Positions 1 to 9,841 of a stretch of 12,560 nt of DNA are shown piece after piece. Each line of letters opens with the position of its first letter. Within the stretch, counting starts at the first letter, position 1. The stretch lies in contig WPIO01000344.1 of the NCBI GenBank assembly GCA_009760855.2, forward strand, positions 64,001-76,560, in the 5' to 3' direction. A program made the position numbers and the translations under genes. A model generated the notes under the pieces. That model was not told the DNA's origin and searched no databases. It was given only the letters and a program-made list of their open reading frames with translations. The stretch is from Cristatella mucedo (taxonomy: Eukaryota; Bryozoa; Phylactolaemata; Cristatellidae).

Positions 1-2545
1 TAAACAAGGTGCAGCACTCTGCTGCCAGCCAGTGCACGCTCCGGCATGCAGATTTAAACTTTTTCTACATATTCCGAAGTGGCGATCTTTGCTGCGAACT
101 CGTGCGAAACGTTGATAGGTGTATTTTTAGCTGCGAAACTGCGGCAATGTTTTAAAACAAGGGCTGCAGCACTCTGCATAAGGACCCAGGCAGCAAGCAG
201 GGGCTCGCGACATGCAATTTTAAGTGGTTGCTACATATTCCGCGATCTGCTGCAACACTCGAGCGAAAACGCGTTATTTACGTGCGAAATTGCTTTAAAA
301 CAAGGTGCAGCACTCTGCTGCCAGCCAGTGCCAGCTCCGCACGGGCAGGGATTTGAATTTTCTACATATTCCGCGATCTGCTGCAAACTTGTGTCAAACG
401 TGTTATTTACGGTGCGAAATGCTAATGATAAACAAGGTGCAGCACATCGGCTGCCAGCCCAGCCACACATCTTCGACATGCAGATTTGAACTCTTTTACA
501 AGATTCAGCGAATCTGGTGCAAACGTCGCGCGAAACGTGTTTATTCACCGTGCGAAAGTGCTTTAAACATTGTGCAGTACCTGCTTGCATTCATCACACA
601 CCCGCTGGCCAGGCAGATTTGAGTTTTTGCTATATATTCCGCGAACTGCTCCGAACGTCGGCGCAAACGTGTTATTTACGTGGAATGCTTTAAACATTGT
701 GCAGCACTCTGCTGCCAGTCAGGTGCATCACGCTCCGACATGGCAGACATAAAGTTTCTAAACATATCGCGGACTGCGGGTCGAACTAGGCGTGAGCGAA
801 CGGGTATAATTGTAACGGTGCGAAATGCTTTAAACGGTGGCAGGCAAGCACTCTGCTGCATGTAGGGTGCACGCTTTTCCGACATACGCATATAACCTAA
901 GGAAGTTATAAATTTAATCTAACACACAGTACTAGTTCCGCGATCCATTGCTAATACGTAACATTCAGTGCGAAACGTGAAGGTTATTTTTACGTGCGAA
1001 ATGCAAATTCATAACAAAATGGTGCAGCAACACTCTGCTAGCATGTCAGTGCACGCTCGCGCCACAAAAAAAATTGAAAGTTGTCCTGATCAGATTCCGC
1101 TATTCTAATTTTCCACCCTTTCCGCGAATCTCTGGCGTGTAACAAACTGGTGCGAAACCAGTGACTTATTGAAACTCCGGTGCAGAATCTGCTTGCCAGA
1201 CAAGCTCAAACTGCTCCGACCTGCAATGCCTAAATTAACGTTATCTACATATTCTGCAAAAGGCATACACAAACTTGTTGCAAACGTGTTATTTTACGAT
1301 GCCGAAAATGCCCTTTAAACAAGCGTGCCTAGCCCACTCCCCTGGTGCAAGCCCAAGACCTACACGCATTCACATGGACAGATTTTGCAAAGCTTTCTAC
1401 AAGGTTTCGCGCGATCATGCCGCACGAACTCGTTGCGCCGAAACGTGTTTATTTTAGCGCTGCGAAATGCCTAGTTAAACAAGGCTGCAGCACTCTGCCT
1501 GCCAGCGTCAGCTCAGCACGCCTCCGAAATGCAGATTATGAAGTGTTCTATATACATATATATTCCGGGCGATACTGCCACTGCCCTAATTGCCGGTCGC
1601 GAAAACGACCGGTTCTTATTTACGCAAGGCGAGTGCGAACTGCTCTTAAACAAGGGGTGTCAGCAACTCGATTAATGCCAGCCAGCCTCACGCACCGGGC
1701 TCCGAAATGCAGATTTTAAAGTTTCTAGGAAACATACTTCTACAGATTCCAGCGATCTGCGGCAAACTTGTGCGCAAACCGTGTTATTGTACGGTGCGAA
1801 ATGCCTTTAAACAAAGGTGCAGCACACTCTGCTGCCGAGTCAGACGACGCCCACGCGGCCGACATGCAGATTTTTGAAGAATAATTCTACATATTCCGCG
1901 ATCTGCCGATGCTGAACTCGTGCGCAAACGTGTTATTTACACAGTGACGAAATGCTGATATGAAACTGTGGGTTGCCCAGCACTGCTAAGCGTAGTCCCC
2001 ATCACAAGCTCCACGGACCTCCGACATGCAGATTTGAAGTTTTCTACACTATCCCGTCGACTTGGTGCGGCGAACATTGTCCCGAAACGTGTTAATTTAC
2101 GGTGCGAAATGCTTAACATGGGGCTGCACTGTGCTGCCAGGTATCAGCACACACGCTACGACCGTGTTGAGATTTTAAAGTTTTTACATAGTTTCCCGCG
2201 CATCTGCTGCGAATTCCGAGCAAAACGGGTTTGTTATTTTTTAGTGGGAACTGCTTGAACATGGGTGCACACTCTGCTGCAAGCACAGCACACACGCTCC
2301 GACATGCACGAAATTTGAAAGTTTCTACATAGTCCGCGATCTGCATGCCAAACTGATTGTGCGAAACGTAAGTTATTATACGTGCGAAAATGCTGTTAAA
2401 CATTGTGCAGGCCCACTCTGCTGCTAAGGCAAGCACAAAACACGCTCACGACATGCAAGATGTTTGAAGGTTTCTACAATACTTCCGCGAATCTGCTGGC
2501 GAACTCGTGCGAAACGTGTTATTTGTACGCTGCGAAATGCTTTAA
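1..2545 (+). repeat. Array segment 1: noisy copies, ACAAGG/ACATTG-rich
   Basis: About 17 copies begin near 4, 157, 300, 432, 567, 694, 834, 1013, 1176, 1319, 1479, 1650, 1810, 1963, 2117, 2259 and 2400, a mean spacing of about 150 bp. Many carry ACAAGG instead of ACATGG at monomer 1-6 (4, 157, 300, 432, 1479, 1650, 1810). Others carry ACATTG (567, 694, 2400). CCAGCCAG often replaces CCAGTCAG. The copy from 834 to 1012 is about 54 bp too long, with its middle (about 880-960) barely recognisable. Extra single bases are spread through every copy. There is no gene in this stretch; the open frames are repeat translations. Confidence 0.85.
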
Positions 2546-3689
2546 ACATGGTGCAGCACTCTGCTGCCAGCCAGTGCACACGCTTCGACATGCCCAGATT
2601 TGAAGGTTTCTAAATAGTATTCCGCGATTCTGCTGCGAACTCCGTACGAAACGCTAGCACTTAGGGTGTGTTACGTGGCGATAATGCTTTACCACATGCT
2701 GCAGCACTCTGCGGCAGCCAGCCTCACGCTCCTACATGCAGATTTGAAGTCTTCTACATATTTCCGCGATCTGGTGCGACCTTGGTGCAAAACGTGTGTT
2801 TTAGCGTGCGAAATGCTTTAAACATTGCAGCAGCACGGTCTGCCCTGGCAAGCCAGCACACAGCTCCCAAAAGTGCAGACTTAAAAACTTTCTCTAAAAA
2901 TTCCGTGATGAACGTTTCCGCGAAGTCGTGCGAAACGTTTTTTTTACGTTCGAATCATGCTTTTAACCACTGGTGCAGCACTTTGGTGCCGGCCAGCTCA
3001 CGCTCCTGACAATGGCAGATTTTAAAGTTTCTACAATTCCATTCCGGCGCTCTGCATGGGAACTCCGTGCCAAGACGTGTTAGTTCCGTGGTGCTAAAGC
3101 GTTAAAACATGGGTGCAGCAACTCTGCTGCATTTCAGGGCAGGGCTCTCGACAATCAGATGTTTCATTTTCTGGTCTACATGATTCGCGGTATCCTGCTA
3201 ACTATTTCATGGCGGAAAATGTGGTTTTTTCACTGGCGAAATGATTCGATTAAACAAGGTGCAGCACTTTGCTGCAAGAGCCAGCACAAGCCTACCACAC
3301 ATGGCAGATTTGAAAGTATTCTAACATATTCCGTAATCTGCTCGGGAATTTTTGTCGAAACGTGTTATTTACATGGTGCGAAATGCGTCTTTAAACATGG
3401 GTGCAGGCACTCTGCTGTCCAGGCAAGCACACGCTCCGAAATGCAGATTTGAAGTTTCTACATATGCCCGCGATCTGCTCGCCGAACGATTGTGCGAAAC
3501 GACGTTAGTTTTACGTGGCTAAATGCTTTTAAACATGTGTGCAGCGACTGTGTTTGCCAGCCAGCTGCACGGCTGACGACGATTGCAGATTTGAAGTTTC
3601 TACAATTTATAGCGATCTGCTTCGAACTCTTGCGAAACGTGTTATTTACGTGCGAAATGTTAAAAAATGGAAACTGTGCCTCTGCTGCA

Positions 3690-3745
3690 GCACGACGGCT
3701 GCGGGCAAATTCCTTTAAAGCATTCATGCAGGTTTCTGCTGGTGG
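3690..3745 (+). repeat. Probable extra partial monomer
   Basis: The interval between the copies starting near 3664 and 3856 is about 192 bp. Inside it, after a first TGCTGC box, the order GCGGGCAAATTCCTTTAAAG, then CATTCATGCAGG, then CTGCTGG appears. This resembles a second pass through monomer positions of about 110-124 and 1-22. The match is noisy, so a stitching error in the read is as likely as a real duplication. Confidence 0.4.
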
Positions 3746-3904
3746 GACGACAATGAACTCCGATATTTGAAGTGTTTTACTTATTCCGCGATCTGCTCCG
3801 GGGAATCGTCATAAATGCGAAACGTGTTATTTACGTGCGAATGCTATGCTTTAAACAGTGTGTGCAGCACTCCGTGCTGCCAGCAGCGTCACGCTCCGAA
3901 CAGA

Positions 3905-3921
3905 GGGGGGGGGGGGGGGGG
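3905..3921 (+). other. G17 homopolymer run inside a monomer
   Basis: Seventeen consecutive G interrupt a copy between the CGCTCCGA box and the GCAATTTATAAAG box (about monomer 40-45). No consensus copy has a G run here. Satellite sequence resumes on both sides, so this is most simply a base-calling artefact. Confidence 0.8.
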
Positions 3922-5396
3922 AGACACGCAATTTATAAAGTTTCTAACATAATTTCGATCGGGGGCGATCTGCATGCTCGAACTCTTCGCAGAACTATGT
4001 TAATGTGTTATTTGACGTGGGCGAAATGCTAATAAAAAAACATGGTTGCAGCACTCTGCTGGGGCCAAAGCAAGGCACTCCCTCCGACATGCAGATTTGA
4101 ATTTGCTACATATTCCGGGCGGGAATCTGCTGGGTTAAACTGTCTGCGAACGTGGTTATTTACGTGCGATAATGCCGTTTAATAACATACCGTGTCGTAA
4201 CAGGCATCTGCTTTCTGCTGCGCAGTCCCGCTAGGATGACGCTCCAAATGCAGATATACGAACGTTTCTACTGATATCGTCCGCGAATCCCTGCATTCGA
4301 ACGTTGTTGCGAAACGGTGTTTATTTACGTGCGAAATGCTTTTTAAACATGGCTGCAGCACTCGCTGCGCAGTTTCCGCACACAGGCTCCGACAGATGCC
4401 GGCAGATTTGAAGTTTCCTACATCATATTCCGCGATTCTGGTGCAAACTCGTGCGAAACGTGTTATTTACAGTGCGAAGCTGCTTGCCTAAACAAGGTGC
4501 AGCACTCCTGCTGCCGTATAAGTCAGACAGCGCAACGTCCTACATTGGCACAAGATCTTGAAGGATTCCTAAATATTCCCCAGCTGCGATTCTGTACGTG
4601 GACGCATCGTGCTAAAACGTCTTACTTTACGTGCGAAATGCTTTATTACATGGTGCAGCACTCTGCTGCAGTCCCCAGGCACTGCTCGGAACATGCATGA
4701 CTTTGAAGCTTTCTATACCATATTCCGCGATCTGTTGGCGAACTTGTGCAAATTACGTGGTGTTATTTACTGCGAAATTGCTAAAAGAACAAGGTGCAGC
4801 ACGCTGCTGCACATCTCTTCACGGCTCCGCACCCGTACATGGCAGCTTCAAAGTTTAGACCTCTACGAGTGATTTCCCGCGTAATCTGCTTTTGCGAATT
4901 CGTGCGAAACGTGTTATTTTACTGCTGCGAAATGCTTTATAACATGGTGCAGCCACTCTGCTTGCCAGAACCAGCCACTTGAACGCTCTACGAATGCACA
5001 TTTAAACTTCTAGATCATTCCGCGATCTGCTGCGAACAGGTGCGAAACGTGTTATTTACGTGCGAAAAATGCTTTCAAAGCTTTGAGGGGCAGCATTGGC
5101 TGCTGCCTGTCATGCGTCTTCACCAGGCTCCCACATCGCCAGATTGGAAGTGGCGACCACATTCACGCGATCTGGTGTAACCCGAACCACGTTTTGCGCA
5201 AAGGTTTATTTACGTGCGGAAATGCGTTCTTTTAAACATGGTTGCACGGATCTGCTCTCGCTGTCCAAGCTCAGCAACCGCTAACGCTCCGACTGCAGCC
5301 ACTTGAAGTTTCTTACTAGATATTCCGCGATCAGATGCGTGCCAAACGTCGATTCGTGCGAAAACGTGTTTATGTTTACGTGCGAAATGCTTGAAA

Positions 5397-6509
5397 ACAT
5401 GGTGTGCCGCACTCTCCCTGCAGTCAGTTCACTGGCTCCGACATGCAGATTTGAAGTTTCTACATATTCCGCGATCTGGTCTGCGAACCTGGGTTGCGAA
5501 ACGTGTTTATTTACGTGCGAAATGCTTTAAACAAAGGTGCCGAACTCTGCTGCCAGCCGTGCAACGCTCCCGACATGCAGATTTGAAGTTTCGACATATT
5601 CCGCGATCTGGTGCGAACTCGTGCGAAACGTGTTATTTACGTGCGAAATGCTTTAAACATGGTGCAGCACTCATCTGCTCCAGGTCAGTGCCACGCTTCC
5701 TGACATCCGACTCAGATTTGAAGTTCTGAAATAAAACATTCCGCGATTTGCTGCCGAGTGAACTGCAAGCCGCGAAAACGTGTTTTATTTACCGTTCGAA
5801 ATGCTTTAAAACATGTGGTGCATAAGCACTGTGCTGGCCAGCCAGTCACGCTCCGACATGCAGATTTGAATTCAATTCTACACGATTTCCGCGTCCTGGT
5901 GCGTAAACGTGTTGTCGTGCGCGGAACGTGTGTTTATTTACGTGCTGGAAATGCTATTACTCTGCATGGTGCAGCCCTTCTGCTGCCATTGAAAGCCGGG
6001 CACTCTCACAGACATGCAGATTTGAAGTTTCTACATATTCCGCGATCTGCTGCGAACTCGTGTGCTTAAATGTGTTATTTATTACGTGCGAAGATGCTTT
6101 AAACAAGGGGTGCAGCACTGCTGCTGCAAGTCAGCCCCCCGCTCCGACATGCATGATTTGAAGTTTCTAGATATTCCGCGATCTGCCTGCGCTGAACTCG
6201 TTGCGAAACGTGTTATTTACGTGCGAAATGCTTCTGAAAACATGTTGCAGCACTCTGCTGCCAGTCAGTGCTCGCTCCGACCATGCAGAGTTGTAAGTTT
6301 TCTACCGATATTCCCGCGATCTGCTGCGGAACTCGATGGTGCGAAACAGTGTTATTTACGTGCGAAATTGCTTTAAACTTGGTGCAGCACCTCTGCTGCT
6401 TAGCCAGCTCACACGCTCCGACATGCAGATTTGAGAAGTTTCTAACATATTCCGCGATCTGCTGCGGAACTCGTGCGAAACGTGTTATTTACGTGCGAAA
6501 TCGTTTAAA
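5397..6509 (+). repeat. Array segment 3: cleaner copies
   Basis: About eight copies begin near 5397, 5531, 5657, 5812, 5965, 6101, 6240 and 6377, a mean spacing of about 139 bp. The stretches 5443-5475 and 5575-5670 are near consensus. The G variant at monomer 79 (CTGGTGCGAAC) appears in the copies read near 5475, 5608 and 5895, and the C variant near 6043, 6180, 6320 and 6455. No gene is present. Confidence 0.88.
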
Positions 6510-6575
6510 ACATGGTGCAAGCACTCTGCTTGCCAACGGGCAGAAACGTGTTATTTACGTGCGCAATGCTTTAAA
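6510..6575 (+). repeat. Truncated monomer, internal deletion
   Basis: This copy starts normally (CATGGTGC, GCACTCTGCT, TGCCA) but at about 6535-6543 jumps straight to GAAACGTGTTATTTACGTGC. It lacks roughly monomer positions 25-93, so the next copy starts only about 66 bp later. It could be a real unequal-exchange product or a read-stitching error. Confidence 0.7.
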
Positions 6576-8040
6576 GCTAGGTTCACGCACTAGCTGGCTG
6601 ACTAATCCATCGCCATCCCTCCGATCTGTAGATTATGAAGTTTCTATCATATTCCGCTAGCGGTAAAATCTGTGGACGGTACGAAAACTCGTGCGAAAAC
6701 GTGTTATTTACGTGCTTAAGTGCTGTCGCAACATGGGCGATTACCGCACTCGTGCTGCCAGCAGACTCACGCTCCGATATGTAGATTGAGAGTTTCTAGC
6801 ATATTTCCGCGACAATCTGCTGCGAACTCGTGCGAAACGTGTTTATGATTTACGGTGCGTAAATGCTTTTAAACATGAGTGCAGCACCTACTGCCAGCTG
6901 CCAGTTCACGGCGTGCACGGACGACATGCAGATTCGTTCATTTCTACATTGTTCTCGCGATCTCTGGTGGCGACCAGTCGTGCAGCGAATTTTTTCTATT
7001 TACGTGCCCCCTAAATGCTTTAAACCGTAGTTCATAGGCCACCATTACTGCTAGCCAGCCAGGGCGCAACCGTCCATTAGTGTTAGATTCAATTTTTCTA
7101 CACAATTACCGCGATCTGGTGCGAATATAGTGACGAAAGCGTGTTTGAATTACGTGCGTAACGGAAATGCTTTAACAACTAGATGCAGCAACTCTGCTGC
7201 ACAGCCAACTCACGCTCCGATATGTACATCTGAAGTGATACATATATGCCCCGATCAGACTTGCGAACTAAATGCGAAACGGTGTTATTTACGTCGTGCG
7301 AAATGCTTTAAACCATGTGCCTGCACACTGCTGGCAGTCCGTTGCAACCGTCCGCAATGTAGATTCCGAATGTAAGACACGATTGCGGCGAGTCTGTCTG
7401 AGAACGTCGTGCTGAGTGTGTTATATTACGTGGTCGAAATGCTATTTCGTACAATTTCAGTGCTTCATAACCTCTGCTAGGCCAGCCAGCGAATCCATCC
7501 GATATGTAGATTTCGATGGTTGTCTTCGACTATTCCGCGCATCCGGCTTGCGGAACCTGTGCGAAAACGCGGTTATTTACTTTGACGAAACTTAGAACTG
7601 CTCTACATCCTGTCATTCGTCTCGTCTAGCGTCACTTCAGCCCACCTCAGACCATGTAGATTCGATGTTTTCTAATATTCTGCGATCTGTGCTAGCGAAC
7701 TAAATCGTGCGAACAACGTGTTTCCTTTATAGGTGCGAAGGCCTTTTTCTTACACACTGTTTGCGAACTCTGCTTTGCACAGTCAGCGCCGCGCTTATCG
7801 AACATGCAGATTGTGAACATCTTCTAAACTATTTGTGCGCTCTGGTGCGAACTCGTGCAACAATGTCTGGTTATTTTCAGAGTGCGAAATAATCTAACAA
7901 GGTCAGGCACTCTGTGCCTGCCAGCCAGGAGCACCGCTCCGAGCATTGCAGAAATAGACTTATACTAATAGTTGATCACGTATTCCGCGATCTGCTGCGA
8001 ACTTGTGCGAAACGTGTTATTTACGTGCGAAATGCTTTAA
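6576..8040 (+). repeat. Array segment 4: most degraded copies
   Basis: About ten copies begin near 6576, 6731, 6873, 7024, 7176, 7312, 7450, 7604, 7753 and 7897. In several (7024, 7450, 7604, 7753) the hairpin box is almost lost, and the GCAGATTT box often reads GTAGATT or similar. The TTATTTACGTGCGAAATGC and GATCTG boxes still place every copy on the same strand. From about 7980 the sequence abruptly returns to consensus. No gene is present. Confidence 0.8.
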
Positions 8041-8047
8041 ACATGGT

Positions 8048-8062
8048 GCAGCACTCTGCTGC
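8048..8062. other. Monomer hairpin GCAGCA-CTC-TGCTGC
   Basis: Monomer positions 8-22 form a perfect 6-bp inverted repeat around a 3-base loop. The same element recurs in most legible copies across the array, for example near 2553, 5664, 8172, 8296, 9849, 9973 and 12385. It could extrude as a short cruciform or fold in a transcript. It is not followed by a T-run, so it is not a bacterial-type terminator. A function is not shown. Confidence 0.75.
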
Positions 8063-8110
8063 CAGTCAGCACACGCTCCGACATGCAGATTTGAAGTTTC
8101 TACATATTCC

Positions 8111-8160
8111 GCGATCTGCTGCGAACTCGTGCGAAACGTGTTATTTACGTGCGAAATGCT
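8111..8160 (+). other. 10-bp phased GCGA block within the monomer
   Basis: GCGA occurs at 8111, 8121, 8131 and 8151, that is monomer positions 71, 81, 91 and 111. Only the 101 register is unfilled; it is occupied by TTAT. Three of the words extend to TGCGAA (from 80, 90 and 110). The words therefore fall on the same face of the double helix. The block recurs in every clean copy, for example 8235-8284, 8359-8408, 9912-9961 and 12448-12497. It could reflect an older 10-bp duplication, a rotational nucleosome-positioning signal or clustered protein sites; the sequence does not choose between these. Confidence 0.75.
8136..8150. other. Short inverted repeat ACGT-N7-ACGT
   Basis: Monomer positions 96-110 contain ACGT, an AT-rich spacer and ACGT again, which can form a 4-bp stem plus one G-T pair. 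ACGTG is also directly repeated here at an 11-bp offset. The element recurs in nearly all legible copies. It lies next to several of the array's partial duplications (11571-11599, 12335-12364). Confidence 0.5.
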
Positions 8161-8651
8161 TTAAACATGGTGCAGCACTCTGCTGCCAGTCAGCACACGC
8201 TCCGACATGCAGATTTGAAGTTTCTACATATTCCGCGATCTGGTGCGAACTCGTGCGAAACGTGTTATTTACGTGCGAAATGCTTTAAACATGGTGCAGC
8301 ACTCTGCTGCCAGTCAGGGCACGCTCCGACATGCAGATTTAAAGTTTCTACATATTCCGCGATCTGCTGCGAACTCGTGCGAAACGTGTTATTTACGTGC
8401 GAAATGCTTTAAACATAGTGCAGCACTCTGCTGCCAGTCAGGGCACGCTCCGACATGCAGATTTGAAGTTTCTACACATTCTGCGATCTGGTGCGACTAA
8501 TCGAAATGTATTGTACGTGCAAATGCTTTAATAACAGTGGTGCAGAACTCTGTGCGGCCAGTAGTCAGGCACGCTCGACATGCAGATTTGAAGTTTCTAC
8601 ATATTCCGCGATCTGCTGCGAACTCGTGCAAAACCTGTTATTTACGTGCGA

Positions 8652-8675
8652 AATGCTTTAACGCCAGCTCACGCT
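8652..8675 (+). repeat. Monomer lacking the hairpin box
   Basis: AAATGCTTTAA is followed directly by CGCCAGCTCACGCTCCGA. About 20 bp, roughly monomer positions 1-20 including most of the GCAGCA-CTC-TGCTGC hairpin, are absent. The flanking sequence on the left is clean. Confidence 0.7.
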
Positions 8676-8905
8676 CCGAGTCATGCAATGTTTGAAGTGT
8701 TGTAAAAACATTTCTGCGATCTGGTGCTGAAGCTAATGCCGAAACGTGTTATTTTACGATATCGCGCAAATGCCTAAAACATGCGTGCTGCCACTCTGCC
8801 TGCCATTCAGTGAACGCAATCCGACAATGAAGATTTGAAAGTTCATATATATTCCGCGATTCTGCGTTCGAACTTCCGAAGCAGAAAAAAGTTGGTATTT
8901 ACGTG

Positions 8906-8918
8906 CCCCCCCCCCCCC
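8906..8918 (+). other. C13 homopolymer run
   Basis: Thirteen C fall inside ACGTG-CGAAATGC (about monomer 110-112). The satellite continues on both sides, so this is a likely base-calling artefact. Confidence 0.8.
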
Positions 8919-9001
8919 AGAAATGCCTTTTTGAACATCGGTTGATGCCAGCACTATGTATGCCCTGTCAGTAGCCCACGCCCTCCAAATGCACATTTCA
9001 A

Positions 9002-9015
9002 CCCCCCCCCCCCCC
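9002..9015 (+). other. C14 homopolymer run
   Basis: Fourteen C fall between the ATTTCAA and AAAGTTTC parts of one copy (about monomer 54). This is less than 100 bp from the C13 run and at a different monomer position, which argues against an inherited variant. Confidence 0.8.
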
Positions 9016-9841
9016 ACAAAGTTTCTTAACTTTCTGCCGGATCATGCGTGGGAAACTTGCTGCGAAAGGTGTTTATTACGGGCGAGATGCCTTTGTACAT
9101 GGTGCTGAACCACTCTTGCTGTCCATTCCCTGTCAGACCACGCATCCGGATCCGCATTCCAGATGGTTCTAAAATTTTTACACATTCCGCAGATCAGTGT
9201 GCGAACTCGGTGTCGACTGGCAGTGTTAGTTAACAATAAACACCCACACAGTTGCGAAATGCATTAAAAGGTAGCCGCCACTCTGCGCCAAGTTAGCAAC
9301 ACGCCTCCGCGCAGGCACGATGGGAAGTTTCTGCACATTCCGCGATCTGTACTCCGAACTCTTGCCGAAACGTGTCCTCTATTTACGTGCGAAATTGCTT
9401 TTAAACATGGTTGTGCAGCACTACTGCGCCAGTCAAGAATGCAAGCTCTGCCGACATGCAGAAGATTTGGAAGTTTACAGAGATCCGCGCGATCTGTTTC
9501 CGGGGTGCGAAATCGCTGCGAAATGGTGTTATTAGACGTAGCGAAATGCGCTTAAACATGACCTGCAGCATCTCTGCTGTCAGCTAAGGTCACACGCTCC
9601 GACGAATGCCAGAATATAAGTGCTACGTCATATTCCGCGATATTGATGCGACAAACTGGCTGAGGAAACATGTGTGTATTAACGTTTTGCGCTATGCTTC
9701 TAAACATGGTCTTGCTCACACTGCTGCTGCCAGTCGACGCACACTCATCCAAGACATGCAGATTTGAAGTTTCTAGATATTGACCGACGATCTGCTTGCG
9801 AACTCTTGCGAAACGTGTTATTTACGTGCGAAATGCTTTAA

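Larger units (their letters stand above)
2546..5396 (+). repeat. Array segment 2: noisy copies
   Basis: About 19 copies begin near 2546, 2693, 2823, 2966, 3106, 3254, 3396, 3533, 3664, 3856, 4040, 4186, 4347, 4493, 4648, 4789, 4943, 5080 and 5236, a mean spacing of about 150 bp. The first copy starts almost clean. ACATGG now predominates, but ACAAGG persists at 3254, 4493 and 4789. The copies from 3664 and 3856 span a probable extra partial copy and a G17 run, annotated separately. No gene or other element is visible. Confidence 0.85.
8041..8164 (+). repeat. Reference 124-bp monomer
   Basis: This copy is used as the numbering reference (monomer position 1 = 8041). The next two copies match it apart from a few substitutions: C79 to G in the second, and in the third the dinucleotide at 30-31 (CA to GG) and G53 to A. 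It has 60 G+C of 124 bases and 10 CpG. Its first third holds a perfect hairpin (8-22), its middle is AT-rich (about 50-69), and its last part holds four GCGA words at 10-bp spacing (71, 81, 91, 111). The choice of start is arbitrary, since a tandem repeat has no natural first base. Confidence 0.95.
8041..8533 (+). repeat. Array segment 5: four near-consensus copies
   Basis: Copies start at 8041, 8165, 8289 and 8413, giving three successive intervals of exactly 124 bp; the fourth becomes noisy after about 8470. Neighbouring copies share variants: the dinucleotide at monomer 30-31 is CA in the first two and GG in the next two. Monomer 79 reads C, G, C, G in the four copies. This block gives the best estimate of the true monomer and of its substitution variants. 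Confidence 0.95.
8534..9841 (+). repeat. Array segment 6: noisy copies with C-runs
   Basis: About nine copies begin near 8534, 8661 (truncated), 8780, 8934, 9097, 9268, 9405, 9557 and 9703, a mean spacing of about 145 bp. A clean island lies at 8580-8655. Two long C-runs interrupt copies (annotated separately). From about 9796 the sequence is consensus again. No gene is present. Confidence 0.85.

Noticed and set aside
8048-8062. Hairpin as a rho-independent terminator
   Set aside because: No T-run follows it, it occurs once per monomer in the absence of genes, and the array looks eukaryotic.
8119-8129. RNA polymerase III B-box-like GGTGCGAACTC in copies with G at position 79, suggesting a tRNA-derived repeat
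   Set aside because: It differs from GGTTCGANNCC at two informative positions, no convincing A box lies at a suitable distance upstream, and no T-run terminator follows. Chance similarity is sufficient.
8110-8134. CENP-B-box-like TTCG-N4-A on the minus strand
   Set aside because: Two places (TTCGCAGCAGATCGC and TTCGCACGAGTTCGC) have TTCG and the A at the right spacing, but CGGG is absent where required. The match follows from the 10-bp GCGA spacing, so it is not independent evidence.
8041-8164. Assignment to a particular animal group
   Set aside because: CpG-rich, mid-GC satellites of this size occur in many invertebrates and elsewhere. I have no remembered match to this monomer, so naming a species would be a guess.
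8149-8412. Similar 60-136 codon open frames throughout, on both strands
   Set aside because: A 124-bp unit is one base more than a multiple of three, so each frame rotates through all three phases. In the clean consensus the plus-strand stops are TGA at 52 and TAA at 122, which allows open stretches up to about 318 bases by chance. The frames track the repeat, not selection.
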